Positions 15,839 through 24,642 of a stretch of DNA of 42,173 bases are shown here, one piece after another. How positions within the stretch are numbered: the stretch's first letter is position 1; each line of letters starts with the position of its first letter. Position numbers and translations under genes: made by a program. This DNA comes from Clostridiales bacterium. GTDB taxonomy: Bacteria > Bacillota > Clostridia > HGM11327. The stretch is from positions 1 through 42,173 of the forward strand of contig SVGI01000008.1 of the NCBI GenBank assembly GCA_015056385.1. The letters run 5' to 3'. Under the pieces are notes generated by a model. It was not told where the DNA came from. It searched no databases and saw only the letters and a list, made by a program, of their open reading frames with translations.

Positions 15839-18055
15839 ATGAATATCAAATCGTATTCTATGGACCTTGCAGGTAGGGTTTTAACCGTAGAAATGGGTAG
15901 AATAGCTGAACAGGCTGGCGGCGCATGTACAGTTAAGTACGGCGATACAGTTGTTTTCGTTTCCGCAACAGCGTCTACATCCATTAAGGCTGGCCTGGAT
16001 TACTTCCCCTTAAGTGTTGAATTCCAGGAAAGACTTTACTCTGTAGGCAGAATCCCCGGTGGATTTATTAAAAGAGAAGGCCGTCCCACAGACAAGGCAA
16101 TACTCACATCAAGACTTATAGACAGACCTATCCGTCCCTTGTTTCCCCACGGAATGAGAAACGAGGTTCAGGTTGTTGCAATGCCCCTTTCAGTTGACCC
16201 TGATGTTCCGCCGGATGCATTTGCTATGATCGGATCATCTGTTGCTCTCTGCATTTCAGACATTCCCTTTAACGGTCCTACAGGCTCAGTTGTAGTTGGC
16301 CTGGTAGACGGTGAATTCGTAATCAACCCCAACTCTGCAGAGCGTGAAAAGAGTGATCTCCACCTTACAGTTTCAGGTACAGAGGATGCTATCCTTATGG
16401 TTGAAGCAGGTGCAAACGAGGTTCCTGAGGATCAGATGCTGGAGGCAATTATGCTTGCTCACGATTACATCAAGCAGATTTGCGAATTCCAGAAGCAGAT
16501 TATTGCTGAATGCGGCAAGGAAAAGAGAGATTTCCAGCTTTTCGTTCCCGGTGATGATATTGACGCAGACGTTCGTGCATTCGGTACAGAGCTTATTCGT
16601 GAGGCTCTTACACATATGGACAGACAGGAGCGCCAGGCTGCACAGGATGCTGCAGATGCACAGATTTTCGAGCATTTTGCAGATCTTTATCCTGAAGACA
16701 GACAGTGGGAAGTTGGCGAGGTAATTTATAACATTACAAAAGAAATTGTTCGCAAGAAAATTCTTAAGGAAGGCGTACGTCCCGACGGAAGAGATCTTAC
16801 CGAAATCAGGCCTATCAACGTTCAGGTTGGCTTACTCCCGAGAACACACGGCTCAGGCTTGTTTACACGCGGTCAGACACAGGTAATGTCTGTATGTACT
16901 CTCGGTGCTAAAACAGATATTCAGATTCTTGACGGTCTTTGGGAGGACGATTCCAAGAGATATATTCACCACTATAACTTCCCGCCTTACAGCACAGGCG
17001 AGGCAAAGCCCATGAGAGGCACAGGCAGAAGAGAAATAGGCCACGGTGCTTTGGCTGAAAGAGCTCTTGAGCCCATTATCCCTTCAGAGGACGATTTCCC
17101 GTACACAATTCGCGTTGTATCTGAGGTTATGAGTTCCAACGGTTCAACATCACAGGCATCTGTTTGCGGCAGCACATTGGCTCTTATGGATGCAGGCGTA
17201 CCCATTAAGGCTCCCGTAGCAGGTATTGCAATGGGTCTTATTAAGGATAAGACAAGTGATGATATGGCTGTTCTTTCCGATATTCAGGGTATGGAAGACT
17301 TCCTTGGCGATATGGACTTCAAGGTTGCAGGTACTTCAAAGGGTATCACAGCTATCCAGATGGATATTAAGATTGACGGTATCGACAGAAGGGTTTTCGA
17401 AAAGGCTCTTGATCAGGCAAAAATGGGCAGATTCTTTATCCTTGGCAAGATGACAGAGATTATTGATAAGCCTAACGAGAATGTTTCAAAGTACGCACCC
17501 AAGATTATCACTATCACAATCCATCCCGATAAGATCCGTGAGGTTATCGGACCCGGAGGCAAGGTTATCAACGGCATTATTGCTGAAACAGGTGCAAAGA
17601 TCGATATCGAGGATGATGGCCGCGTATTTATTTATGCAGTTAACCAGGAATCCGGAGATAAGGCTCTTCAGATGGTGAAGGATATCGTTGCAGAGGTAGA
17701 GGTCGGCAAGATCTATAAGGGTAAAGTTGTAAGAATAATGGACGGACTCGGTGCTTTTATTGAGATACTCCCCAATAAAGAGGGTCTTTGCCGTATGTCT
17801 CAGCTTGCTTATGAGTTTGTTGAAAAGGTTGAGGATGTTTTGAACATAGGTGATGAGGTTGAGGTTCTTGTTACAGAGATAGACGCTCAGAATCGTATCA
17901 ATCTTTCAAGAAAAGACGTTCTTCCTAAGCCCGAGGGTTACGTTGAGCGTCCCAGAAGAAACAACTCTGAAAGACCTTCCAGAAATTCCTCCTCAGGCAG
18001 AGAGCGTCCCCGCCGCGAGAACAGAGAATTCAAGGGTAAAAAGAATAACGACTGA
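15839..18055 (+). CDS. pnp: Polyribonucleotide nucleotidyltransferase (PNPase)
   Basis: 3'-5' phosphorolytic exoribonuclease of mRNA decay. ATG 15839 is chosen because AAGGAG (15828-15833) lies directly upstream, giving 738 residues; in-frame starts at 15806 and 15818 lack such a site. Two RNase PH-like domains are separated by an alpha-helical region. The KH domain carries the GxxG loop ([15 protein letters not shown]), then an S1 domain ([21 protein letters not shown]). The tail is Arg/Ser/Asn-rich. A small hairpin GCATT-AAGG-AATGC (15796-15809) sits in the short leader and could take part in PNPase autoregulation, which is known in other bacteria but not shown here. Confidence 0.97.
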   Translation: MNIKSYSMDLAGRVLTVEMGRIAEQAGGACTVKYGDTVVFVSATASTSIKAGLDYFPLSVEFQERLYSVGRIPGGFIKREGRPTDKAILTSRLIDRPIRPLFPHGMRNEVQVVAMPLSVDPDVPPDAFAMIGSSVALCISDIPFNGPTGSVVVGLVDGEFVINPNSAEREKSDLHLTVSGTEDAILMVEAGANEVPEDQMLEAIMLAHDYIKQICEFQKQIIAECGKEKRDFQLFVPGDDIDADVRAFGTELIREALTHMDRQERQAAQDAADAQIFEHFADLYPEDRQWEVGEVIYNITKEIVRKKILKEGVRPDGRDLTEIRPINVQVGLLPRTHGSGLFTRGQTQVMSVCTLGAKTDIQILDGLWEDDSKRYIHHYNFPPYSTGEAKPMRGTGRREIGHGALAERALEPIIPSEDDFPYTIRVVSEVMSSNGSTSQASVCGSTLALMDAGVPIKAPVAGIAMGLIKDKTSDDMAVLSDIQGMEDFLGDMDFKVAGTSKGITAIQMDIKIDGIDRRVFEKALDQAKMGRFFILGKMTEIIDKPNENVSKYAPKIITITIHPDKIREVIGPGGKVINGIIAETGAKIDIEDDGRVFIYAVNQESGDKALQMVKDIVAEVEVGKIYKGKVVRIMDGLGAFIEILPNKEGLCRMSQLAYEFVEKVEDVLNIGDEVEVLVTEIDAQNRINLSRKDVLPKPEGYVERPRRNNSERPSRNSSSGRERPRRENREFKGKKNND

Positions 18056-18092
18056 TTTTGTTGGCGGTTATTCACATAGATAAATCAAAATG

Positions 18093-18133
18093 CACTCGGG
18101 AGTAAGCGTAATATATTCCCGAGTGTTTGTTTT
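18093..18133 (+). terminator. Intrinsic terminator after pnp
   Basis: CACTCGGGA (18093-18101) pairs with TCCCGAGTG (18117-18125), followed by TTTGTTTT. The next gene's ribosome binding site begins immediately after the T-tract. Confidence 0.85.
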
Positions 18134-18147
18134 AAGAAGGAAACTTA

Positions 18148-19413
18148 ATGAAATCAAATTCAGCTGATTTTTTGAAATATAAGGGTGTTTTGGATACCGT
18201 TGTTGAAAGCATGCCACATTCTTACACGGTTACTCTTGGTGTGTGGATTAAGTGCGGTGGCTTCAGTGAGGAGGGCTTTAATTGCGGTATAGCCCACTTT
18301 ACAGAGCATATGCTTTTCAAAGGTACACAAAACAGGTCTGCCAAGGATATTTCCAGAGAAATGGATATTATTGGCGCAGGCCTTAATGCGTACACCTCTG
18401 AGGAGTATACTTGCTTTTACGTTAAAATAATAAAGCAGGATATGGAAAAGGCATTTTCACTCCTGTTTGATATTCTTCAAAACCCTTTATTTAACGAAAA
18501 TGATATAGAGCAGGAAAAACGTGTTGTTATTGAAGAGATAAATACCAGTGAGGATGATCCTGAGGATATTGTACAGGATACAATGCTTAAAAAATTATAC
18601 GGCTCTCATCCTGCGGGTAATCCTATTTTGGGAAAAAGGGAAGATGTTGAGAGGATAACACGTGATGAATTGATTTCTTTTTACAATAAATTCTACACAC
18701 ATTCCAATATGATAGTTTCTGTTGCGGGAGATACGGATATCGGTGAGGTTGTAAAGCTCCTTGACAGTAATATAACGAATGTTAGAACAGGGGCTCCGCT
18801 TGTTGTTTTACCGGAGGTTAAAAGGATCTCTAATGAATTTATTCACATAAAGCGCAATACGTCCCAAATGCAGCTTTCCTTTGGATATTTATCGTATAAC
18901 AGGAACGACAGCAGAATATATTCGCTTTTACTTTTGGCAAATATAGTAGGCAATTCGGGCTCATCAAGGCTTTTTTCCGTATTACGTGATGAATACGGGC
19001 TTGTTTACAATGTAGAGGCTACGGTGCACGAATATCCGTTTAGCGGTGTTTTTGCAGTTTCAACGGGATTTTCTGCAGAAAATTACACTAAAATCATAGA
19101 ATTATGCCGAAATGAATTGTGTGATATTATGAATAACGGTGTAAGTAATGAGGAATTGGACCGCGCGAAGAAATTTTTTGAAATTTCTTATATTTTTGAT
19201 AAGGAAGGCACGTATTCAGCTATGGAGCGTAATGCAAAAAAGATATTCTTATCCCGTGAAAAATTTGATGAGGATTACGTTTTACAAAGAATAAAGGATA
19301 CAACCCCTGAAGAAATAAGACAATGCGCCGCAGATACGTTTTCCACAGGAGAGGTACAGGCTGTTTGCGGAAAAATAAATAAAAACGCCTTAATCCATAT
19401 ATGCGGAATATAA
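18148..19413 (+). CDS. M16 family zinc peptidase (MlpA/YmxG-like)
   Basis: 421-residue pitrilysin-family (M16) peptidase. The inverted zinc motif HxxEH is H50-F-T-E53-H54, and E130 in VVIEEINTSEDDPED, 76 residues after H54, is the expected third ligand. Both M16 subdomains are present, the second with FGYLSYNRND and SSRLFSVLRDEYGLVYNVEA. AAGAAGGA lies just upstream of ATG 18148. A homologue (mlpA/ymxG) lies downstream of pnp in Bacillus too, so the neighbourhood is conserved. The only visible path for expression is read-through of the pnp terminator, since no promoter fits in the 14 bases between. Confidence 0.93.
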   Translation: MKSNSADFLKYKGVLDTVVESMPHSYTVTLGVWIKCGGFSEEGFNCGIAHFTEHMLFKGTQNRSAKDISREMDIIGAGLNAYTSEEYTCFYVKIIKQDMEKAFSLLFDILQNPLFNENDIEQEKRVVIEEINTSEDDPEDIVQDTMLKKLYGSHPAGNPILGKREDVERITRDELISFYNKFYTHSNMIVSVAGDTDIGEVVKLLDSNITNVRTGAPLVVLPEVKRISNEFIHIKRNTSQMQLSFGYLSYNRNDSRIYSLLLLANIVGNSGSSRLFSVLRDEYGLVYNVEATVHEYPFSGVFAVSTGFSAENYTKIIELCRNELCDIMNNGVSNEELDRAKKFFEISYIFDKEGTYSAMERNAKKIFLSREKFDEDYVLQRIKDTTPEEIRQCAADTFSTGEVQAVCGKINKNALIHICGI

Positions 19414-19443
19414 TCTAACGGTTGATAAATTATGTTGTTACTC

Positions 19444-19473
19444 TTGACAATATCGTGATTGAAAACATATAAT
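19444..19473 (+). promoter_or_regulatory. Sigma-A promoter of ribU-tsaE-tsaB-rimI
   Basis: TTGACA (19444-19449), an 18-base spacer, TATAAT (19468-19473). Only about 25 bases of leader remain before the ribU ribosome binding site, too little for an FMN riboswitch. Confidence 0.85.
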
Positions 19474-19503
19474 ATTGTATCGTTTTTGATGGAGGTACAC
19501 TTA

Positions 19504-20085
19504 ATGAACAATAAGGTCAAATACATAACAAAGGTAGGGATATTATCTTCCATAGCCCTTGCGCTTATGTTTTTGGAAATATCACTGCCAATTTTTCCAT
19601 CATTCCTAAAAATTGATTTAAGCAACATACCGTCCCTTATAGGTGGCTTTTCAATGGGACCTGTTGCGGGTACGCTGATAGTTTTTATAAAGAACATTCT
19701 TCATTTTATCATAAAGAATGACGGCACTGCAGGCGCAGGAAACATAGCAGATATAATCGTAAGTATGTCCTTCATTATACCTGCCGCACTTATGTATAAG
19801 CATAAAAAAACATTCAAAACAGCGTTACTTGGAATGATTGTGGGAATAGTATGTGCCGTTACAGCCTCTATTTTTACAAACCTTTATATCAGTATTCCTG
19901 TTTTCAGCAAGATAATGCCTATTGAAACGATAATCGCAGTTATGAACAGTGCAAATAAGCATATCATAGATTTAAGAACTTATGTTCTCTGGGCGGTTAT
20001 ACCGTTTAATTTGTTAAAATATACGGTAATTTGTCTTGTATCTCTTCCTTTGTATAAGCGTGTTTCGGGAGTTTTGCATTTATGA
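19504..20085 (+). CDS. ribU: ECF transporter S component, RibU-like (riboflavin)
   Basis: 193-residue substrate-binding membrane subunit of an energy-coupling-factor transporter, with about six membrane segments. ATG 19504 follows GGAGG (19491-19495) by 8 bases. RibU-type features are FLKIDLSNIPSLIGGFSMGP, the GTLIVFIKNILHF segment and the following glycine-rich stretch with NIADI. Riboflavin is the likely substrate from family resemblance, but no FMN riboswitch is present to support it. The stop overlaps the tsaE start by 4 bases; pairing with tsaE is not functionally obvious. The ECF ATPases and T component must be encoded elsewhere. Confidence 0.8.
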   Translation: MNNKVKYITKVGILSSIALALMFLEISLPIFPSFLKIDLSNIPSLIGGFSMGPVAGTLIVFIKNILHFIIKNDGTAGAGNIADIIVSMSFIIPAALMYKHKKTFKTALLGMIVGIVCAVTASIFTNLYISIPVFSKIMPIETIIAVMNSANKHIIDLRTYVLWAVIPFNLLKYTVICLVSLPLYKRVSGVLHL

Positions 20086-20510
20086 CAGATATAAAAACAT
20101 ACGTATCGCATTCAACAGAGGAAACTATAGATATCGGTTATCAAATAGCTTCATACCTGAAAAAGGGTGACTGTGTTCTTCTTTACGGAGATTTGGGCGC
20201 AGGAAAAACTGCTATAACAAAGGGGATAGCCTCTTATTTTGGGTTTAATAAGGATAATGTTATAAGCCCTACCTTTACCATCGTAAATCAGTATCCGGCA
20301 AACGTAAACATATATCATTTCGACCTTTACCGCCTTGACAGTGAGGATATGCTGGATGATATAGGCTTTGATGAATATATTTATTCTGATGCAATTTCTA
20401 TAATAGAATGGCCCGAGTGCGGTGGTTCCAGGCTGCCACTCAACCATATAGACGTACAAATTAAATATGGCGAGGATATGTCGTCAAGAGAAATAACGGT
20501 TAAGTTTTAA
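20082..20510 (+). CDS. tsaE: tRNA t6A biosynthesis ATPase TsaE
   Basis: ATPase of the TsaB-TsaD-TsaE complex that makes N6-threonylcarbamoyladenosine at position 37 of ANN-decoding tRNAs. 142 residues. The Walker A is GDLGAGKT (36-43), followed by SPTFTIVNQY, HFDLYRL and IIEWPE, all diagnostic. It is translationally coupled to ribU through ATGA and followed 18 bases later by tsaB. The operon has tsaB and rimI as usual, but tsaD is not in the window. Confidence 0.96.
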   Translation: MTDIKTYVSHSTEETIDIGYQIASYLKKGDCVLLYGDLGAGKTAITKGIASYFGFNKDNVISPTFTIVNQYPANVNIYHFDLYRLDSEDMLDDIGFDEYIYSDAISIIEWPECGGSRLPLNHIDVQIKYGEDMSSREITVKF

Positions 20511-20528
20511 TTTACAGAGGCATTTCAT

Positions 20529-21269
20529 ATGAAGATACTTGCAGTTGAATCTACGTCAGTACCTGCATCTGTTGCAGTAATTGTTGACGGGCGTGTTTTA
20601 GGGGAATTTACCCTGAATATTGCCAATACTCATTCCGAAAAGCTGATTCCGCTAATAGATAATTTAATGGCGGCTACGTCACTGTCTCTGAGGGATATTG
20701 ACGTGTTTGCTGTATCAATAGGCCCCGGCTCATTTACAGGTATACGTATAGGTATGTCTGCTGTAAAGATGATGGCGGTTACCTGTGATAAGCCGCTTAT
20801 AGGCGTTTCTGTATTGGATTCTCTTGCGTATGGCGTTGGTTCGTTTGGTGATATTGTTGTTCCCATAATAAACGCAAGAAACGAAACGGTATATACATCA
20901 TTTTATGAGGCCTGTCTTGTGGATAACGGTAAGTCCCGCCTTAACGAGCTTTCGTCAGCAGAGGCAATAAAGGTTGATTCTCTTTGTGATAAAATAGCAG
21001 AGCATGTAAAAAACGGCAAACGCATTAACGTATGTGGGGATGGTATCTATGCTTACGCTGAAAAAATTCAAAAAAGGCTTATGGAGTATGAGGGTGTTTG
21101 GGGTAATGTTTCCTTCTCGTCAGAAAGAAATATTATGCCGAATGCTGTAAATATAGGTCTTATAGCATTCGATAGATATATGCAGGGTAATGTTACGTAC
21201 CCACAGGATGTAGAGCCGCTATACGTAAGAGAGGCACAGGCAACTCAAAAGCTGATGAACAATAATTGA
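20529..21269 (+). CDS. tsaB: tRNA t6A biosynthesis protein TsaB
   Basis: Scaffold/dimerisation partner of TsaD in t6A synthesis. 246 residues, slightly longer than the common 230. The start MKILAVESTS and the block SIGPGSFTGIRIGMSAVKMMA are diagnostic of the ASKHA fold in this family. CAGAGG lies about 8 bases upstream of ATG. It ends within 3 bases of the rimI start. Confidence 0.95.
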   Translation: MKILAVESTSVPASVAVIVDGRVLGEFTLNIANTHSEKLIPLIDNLMAATSLSLRDIDVFAVSIGPGSFTGIRIGMSAVKMMAVTCDKPLIGVSVLDSLAYGVGSFGDIVVPIINARNETVYTSFYEACLVDNGKSRLNELSSAEAIKVDSLCDKIAEHVKNGKRINVCGDGIYAYAEKIQKRLMEYEGVWGNVSFSSERNIMPNAVNIGLIAFDRYMQGNVTYPQDVEPLYVREAQATQKLMNNN

Positions 21270-21271
21270 TT

Positions 21272-21709
21272 ATGATAAGATACAATTTACTTTCGTACAG
21301 GGATGCAGATGCCATATATCCCGTTGAATATAAGTGCTTTCCGTCTCCGTGGAGTCAGGCAGAGCTTAAAAAGGATATGGCAGAGAAGAACAGAATTTAT
21401 TTAGGCGCCTTTGATGAAGAGGTGGCAGTAGGCTATATCGGTATGATGTGCTTTCTTGATGAGGCGCACATACTTAACGTTGCCGTATTACCTGAATACA
21501 GAAGGCAGGGAATAGCCCAAGAGCTTTTAGAGGAGGCTATTGCCACTGCTAAAAGCAAGGGTGCACAGTATGCTTATCTTGAGGTGCGTGTTTCCAATAC
21601 TCCTGCGATAAATTTATATAAAAAGTATGGCTTTTATCAGATAGGCCTTAGAAAAGAGTATTACAGCGATAATCTTGAGGACGCTCTAACAATGGTTAAA
21701 ATGCTCTGA
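21272..21709 (+). CDS. rimI: Ribosomal protein S18 alanine N-acetyltransferase
   Basis: GNAT-family acetyltransferase, by gene context RimI. 145 residues from ATG 21272; an in-frame TTG two codons earlier is less likely. The acetyl-CoA-binding motif is VLPEYRRQGIAQELL, followed by YLEVRVSNTPAINLYKKYGF, which is characteristic of RimI. Position after tsaE-tsaB is the common arrangement. It converges with the DUF4363 gene with only 6 bases between stop codons and no hairpin I can see. Confidence 0.93.
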   Translation: MIRYNLLSYRDADAIYPVEYKCFPSPWSQAELKKDMAEKNRIYLGAFDEEVAVGYIGMMCFLDEAHILNVAVLPEYRRQGIAQELLEEAIATAKSKGAQYAYLEVRVSNTPAINLYKKYGFYQIGLRKEYYSDNLEDALTMVKML

Positions 21710-21715
21710 TTTGCT

Positions 21716-22117
21716 TCAAAATACGTTTTTAATACTGAATTTTTCATTTTCCATAAATTTATTCAGGTAAAATGCAAGAATGGATATGTCGCTGTATATG
21801 TCTTGCTTGCTGTTTTTATTTATGCTGAGCTCGAGGGATAATATAGCTTTGTCTATTTCCTCAATGAGCTGATGATTACATACTAAATAGAGCGCATTTT
21901 TTCTTTTATTCCACATATTGATTATTTGATTGATTTGTTTTGCAATATCATCCGTAATTTCTGCTTGATCCGATGAAGGGCTCATGTCAACGGCGTTTAG
22001 GATGTTATTGCATTTTGTGTATATATCCATAAAGTATCTGTTTAGAAATATGTTGTACGCAATCATGCTTAATAGCGTAATTAATGTAATGCATATGGCA
22101 ACGGCTACGTTTTTCAC
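21716..22117 (-). CDS. DUF4363 family protein
   Basis: 133 residues with one N-terminal membrane segment (about 5-25) and an alpha-helical remainder (KQINQIINMWNKRKNALYLVCNHQLIEEIDKA). This matches the DUF4363 family, which almost always follows a DUF421 gene in Clostridia, as here (5-base gap). The function is unknown; co-occurrence suggests that the two proteins work together in the membrane. Confidence 0.8.
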   Translation of the reverse strand: MKNVAVAICITLITLLSMIAYNIFLNRYFMDIYTKCNNILNAVDMSPSSDQAEITDDIAKQINQIINMWNKRKNALYLVCNHQLIEEIDKAILSLELSINKNSKQDIYSDISILAFYLNKFMENEKFSIKNVF

Positions 22118-22122
22118 AGTAT

Positions 22123-22803
22123 TTATTTTTCCTTATAGATGATTTTAACATTGTCGCTTACCGAGTAGGCAAGAAGTATATCCTTTTGTTCTTTTTTATC
22201 TGTTGTAAGAACATTACGGATTTTCTTTATTATACGGTTATAATTTTTAGGCTTATCCGTAACCTCTTTTCCGTCAATAACAACCGGAATAGCAAAGCTG
22301 CTTTTTATAGTACCGCTATTATCAATGCTTGTTATGTCAGACAAAGAAAGCGTTGAATATTCACCCTTTTTGAAAACGGTAATGCTTCCGTTTGTTTCAA
22401 GTATGGCGTAATCTATTTGTGCAATATCCGATATTTCCTGAGAATGCATGGCTTCTAATATATCACTTATGGTTGTAAGCGTTCGTTTCATATTTTGTTG
22501 AATTATTACTCCGTTTTCTATGAGAGTAATAGGCTTACCGTTTATAAAGCGTCGAACACTTTTGCTTTTGAAGCATAATACGGACAATATAATTTGAACA
22601 AATAAAAGGGCAATCAATGGAATTATCCCTCGTATTAAGGGTAGCTTTTCGTCCTGCATGGGAAGGGATGCAAGGTCTGCAATTATAATAGTAATCACAA
22701 GCTCATACGGCTGCAACTGTCCAAGCTGGCGCTTTCCCATAAGCCTCATTGTAACAATAACGATAACGTAAAGGATTATAGCTCTTAAAAATAGATTAAT
22801 CAT
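22123..22803 (-). CDS. DUF421 (YetF-like) membrane protein
   Basis: 226 residues starting at the ATG at 22803 (MINLFLRAI), preferred over a GTG at 22815 because GGAG lies between them, correctly spaced for the ATG. Three membrane segments occupy roughly 1-22, 33-52 and 58-80, then a cytoplasmic YetF-type domain. MGKRQLGQLQPYELVITIIIADLAS is the clearest family signature. Members are sometimes linked to spore or envelope functions in Bacillus; the biochemical role is unknown. Confidence 0.88.
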   Translation of the reverse strand: MINLFLRAIILYVIVIVTMRLMGKRQLGQLQPYELVITIIIADLASLPMQDEKLPLIRGIIPLIALLFVQIILSVLCFKSKSVRRFINGKPITLIENGVIIQQNMKRTLTTISDILEAMHSQEISDIAQIDYAILETNGSITVFKKGEYSTLSLSDITSIDNSGTIKSSFAIPVVIDGKEVTDKPKNYNRIIKKIRNVLTTDKKEQKDILLAYSVSDNVKIIYKEK

Positions 22804-22820
22804 ACTTCTCCACACATTTT

Positions 22821-22848
22821 TTTATATTTTTTACACGATGAGCGTCAA
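22821..22848 (-). promoter_or_regulatory. Promoter of the DUF421-DUF4363 unit
   Basis: Minus-strand TTGACG (22848-22843), 16 bases, TATAAA (22826-22821). It lies back to back with the ABC exporter promoter. Confidence 0.6.
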
Positions 22849-22855
22849 TATACAT

Positions 22856-22884
22856 TTGCCAAAAAAACTGTGCTTTGATATAAT
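22856..22884 (+). promoter_or_regulatory. Promoter of the first ABC exporter pair
   Basis: TTGCCA (22856-22861), 17 bases, TATAAT (22879-22884), 34 bases before the start codon. Confidence 0.7.
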
Positions 22885-22917
22885 ATATATAATAATATAA
22901 ATTGGGAAAATACTGTA

Positions 22918-24642
22918 ATGATTAAATTGTTCCGATATGTACGTCCGTATATAGCCGAGTTTGTTTTCGGACCTCTTTTTAAGCTTATAGAGGCGATAAT
23001 AGAGCTTACCTTACCTACCATAATGGCTTTTATTATTGATAATGGTGTTGCCAATAGCGACACTGCTTATACTTTGAAATATGCCTTAATAATGATAGGC
23101 CTTGCCAGTACAGGTGTATGCTTTGCTCTTATGTGCCAGTATCTGGCATCAAGCTCATCACAGGGTATAGGTACAGCGTTGCGCCGTGATATGTTCAGAA
23201 AAATAATGCAGTTTTCCCCAAGGGAGATGGACAAATTTGGTGTTAACTCCCTTTCTACAAGAATAACAAACGACGTAAACAGGGTACAGCAGGCATTTGC
23301 TATGGTAATCAGGCTTCTTTTAAGGGCTCCATTTATCTGTATTGGTGCTTTTATTATGGCGTTTATGATAAATAAGAAGCTTTCTCTTATATTTTTATGC
23401 GTTATGCCATTGTTTGCCGTTATTCTTGCAGTAATTATAAAAAAGACAACCCCCTTGTACAAAACAGTACAAAAAAAGCTGGACAGAGTTTCTGTGCTTG
23501 CCGCCGAGGATATGGCGGGTGTACGTGTAATACGTGCGTTTAATGCTGCCGATAAGCATAAAAAGCGCTTTACCCGGGCTAATGACGAATTGTTTGTCAT
23601 TGATAAGCTTGTAGGAAAAATTTCAGCAATACTTAATCCTGCAACTACCCTTATAATTAACTTTGGAATAGTTGCTATACTGTGGCTTGGCGGTATTGAA
23701 ATAAACAGCGGTAATTTTTCACAGGGAGAGCTTATTGCATTCATCAACTATATATCCCAGATGCTTCTTGCCCTTATTGTGGTTTCTAATCTTATTGTCC
23801 TTTTCACTCGTGCCGGTGCCAGTGCATCAAGGGTAAACGAGGTGCTTGACTGTCATATTTCAATTACAGAGGGAACGCTTGATAAAGCCGATTTCTCACA
23901 AGATAAGATAATCGAATTTAAGGACGTAACCTTCAGCTACACTTCATCAGGTGAAAACGTTCTTACGGGAATAAACTTTTGTATACGTAAGGGTGAAAAA
24001 ATAGGTGTAATCGGCGTAACAGGGTCCGGAAAAACATCTCTTATAAATCTTATAGAGCGCTTTTACGATACAACAGAGGGTGAGGTGCTTTACTACGGTA
24101 AGAATGTAAAGGAATACACCTTTAAGGCTTTAAGAGATGGAATAGGTGCTGTAAGGCAGAATATGTCTTTTTTTCACGGAACAATACGCAGTAATATTCT
24201 GTGTGGACGTACGGGCTTTAGTGATGAGGATATTTTAACTGCATCCAAAATATCACAGCTGTATGAGGTTGTTCAGCTTAAAGAAAACGGTTTTGATTCC
24301 GTTGTAGAGGCCAAAGGAAAAAATCTTTCAGGCGGTCAACGGCAAAGGCTTGCTATTGCAAGAGCAGTGCTTGGGTTGCCTGAGCTTTTAATATTGGATG
24401 ACTGCACCAGCGCCTTGGATTTTGCTACGGAGGCAGAGGTAAGGAAGGCTGTTTCAAGCGAGTTCAAGGAGAAAACGGTTATTACGATTTCTCAAAGGGT
24501 TTCATCTGTCATCCATTGTGATAGGATAATAATAATGGATAACGGTGTTATATGCGATATCGGAACACATGATGAGCTTATGAAGCGTTCCGATATTTAC
24601 GTAGGGCTTTATAATTCACAGACAGACGGAGGAGGCTTATGA
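22918..24642 (+). CDS. ABC exporter half-transporter with degenerate ATP site (pair 1, subunit A)
   Basis: 574-residue membrane-domain/ATPase fusion with six N-terminal membrane segments. The nucleotide-binding domain has Walker A GVTGSGKT, signature LSGGQRQR, and Walker B LLILDD, where Asp replaces the catalytic Glu. The switch position is Gln (TISQRVSSV) rather than His. These two changes define the degenerate subunit of heterodimeric type IV exporters such as TM287/288 or BmrCD. It overlaps the second subunit by 4 bases (ATGA). The substrate cannot be predicted; drug or lipid export is typical of the family. Confidence 0.93.
   Translation: MIKLFRYVRPYIAEFVFGPLFKLIEAIIELTLPTIMAFIIDNGVANSDTAYTLKYALIMIGLASTGVCFALMCQYLASSSSQGIGTALRRDMFRKIMQFSPREMDKFGVNSLSTRITNDVNRVQQAFAMVIRLLLRAPFICIGAFIMAFMINKKLSLIFLCVMPLFAVILAVIIKKTTPLYKTVQKKLDRVSVLAAEDMAGVRVIRAFNAADKHKKRFTRANDELFVIDKLVGKISAILNPATTLIINFGIVAILWLGGIEINSGNFSQGELIAFINYISQMLLALIVVSNLIVLFTRAGASASRVNEVLDCHISITEGTLDKADFSQDKIIEFKDVTFSYTSSGENVLTGINFCIRKGEKIGVIGVTGSGKTSLINLIERFYDTTEGEVLYYGKNVKEYTFKALRDGIGAVRQNMSFFHGTIRSNILCGRTGFSDEDILTASKISQLYEVVQLKENGFDSVVEAKGKNLSGGQRQRLAIARAVLGLPELLILDDCTSALDFATEAEVRKAVSSEFKEKTVITISQRVSSVIHCDRIIIMDNGVICDIGTHDELMKRSDIYVGLYNSQTDGGGL

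Noticed and set aside
16344-16724. 126-codon plus-strand frame inside pnp
   Set aside because: It is an out-of-frame reading of the PNPase helical region.
19440-19503. FMN riboswitch before ribU
   Set aside because: The promoter leaves only about 30 bases of leader, too short for the RFN element, and none of its conserved blocks is present.
23067-23747. 226-codon minus-strand frame inside the ABC exporter
   Set aside because: It lies opposite the transmembrane domain of a certain gene and has no start signal or family resemblance.
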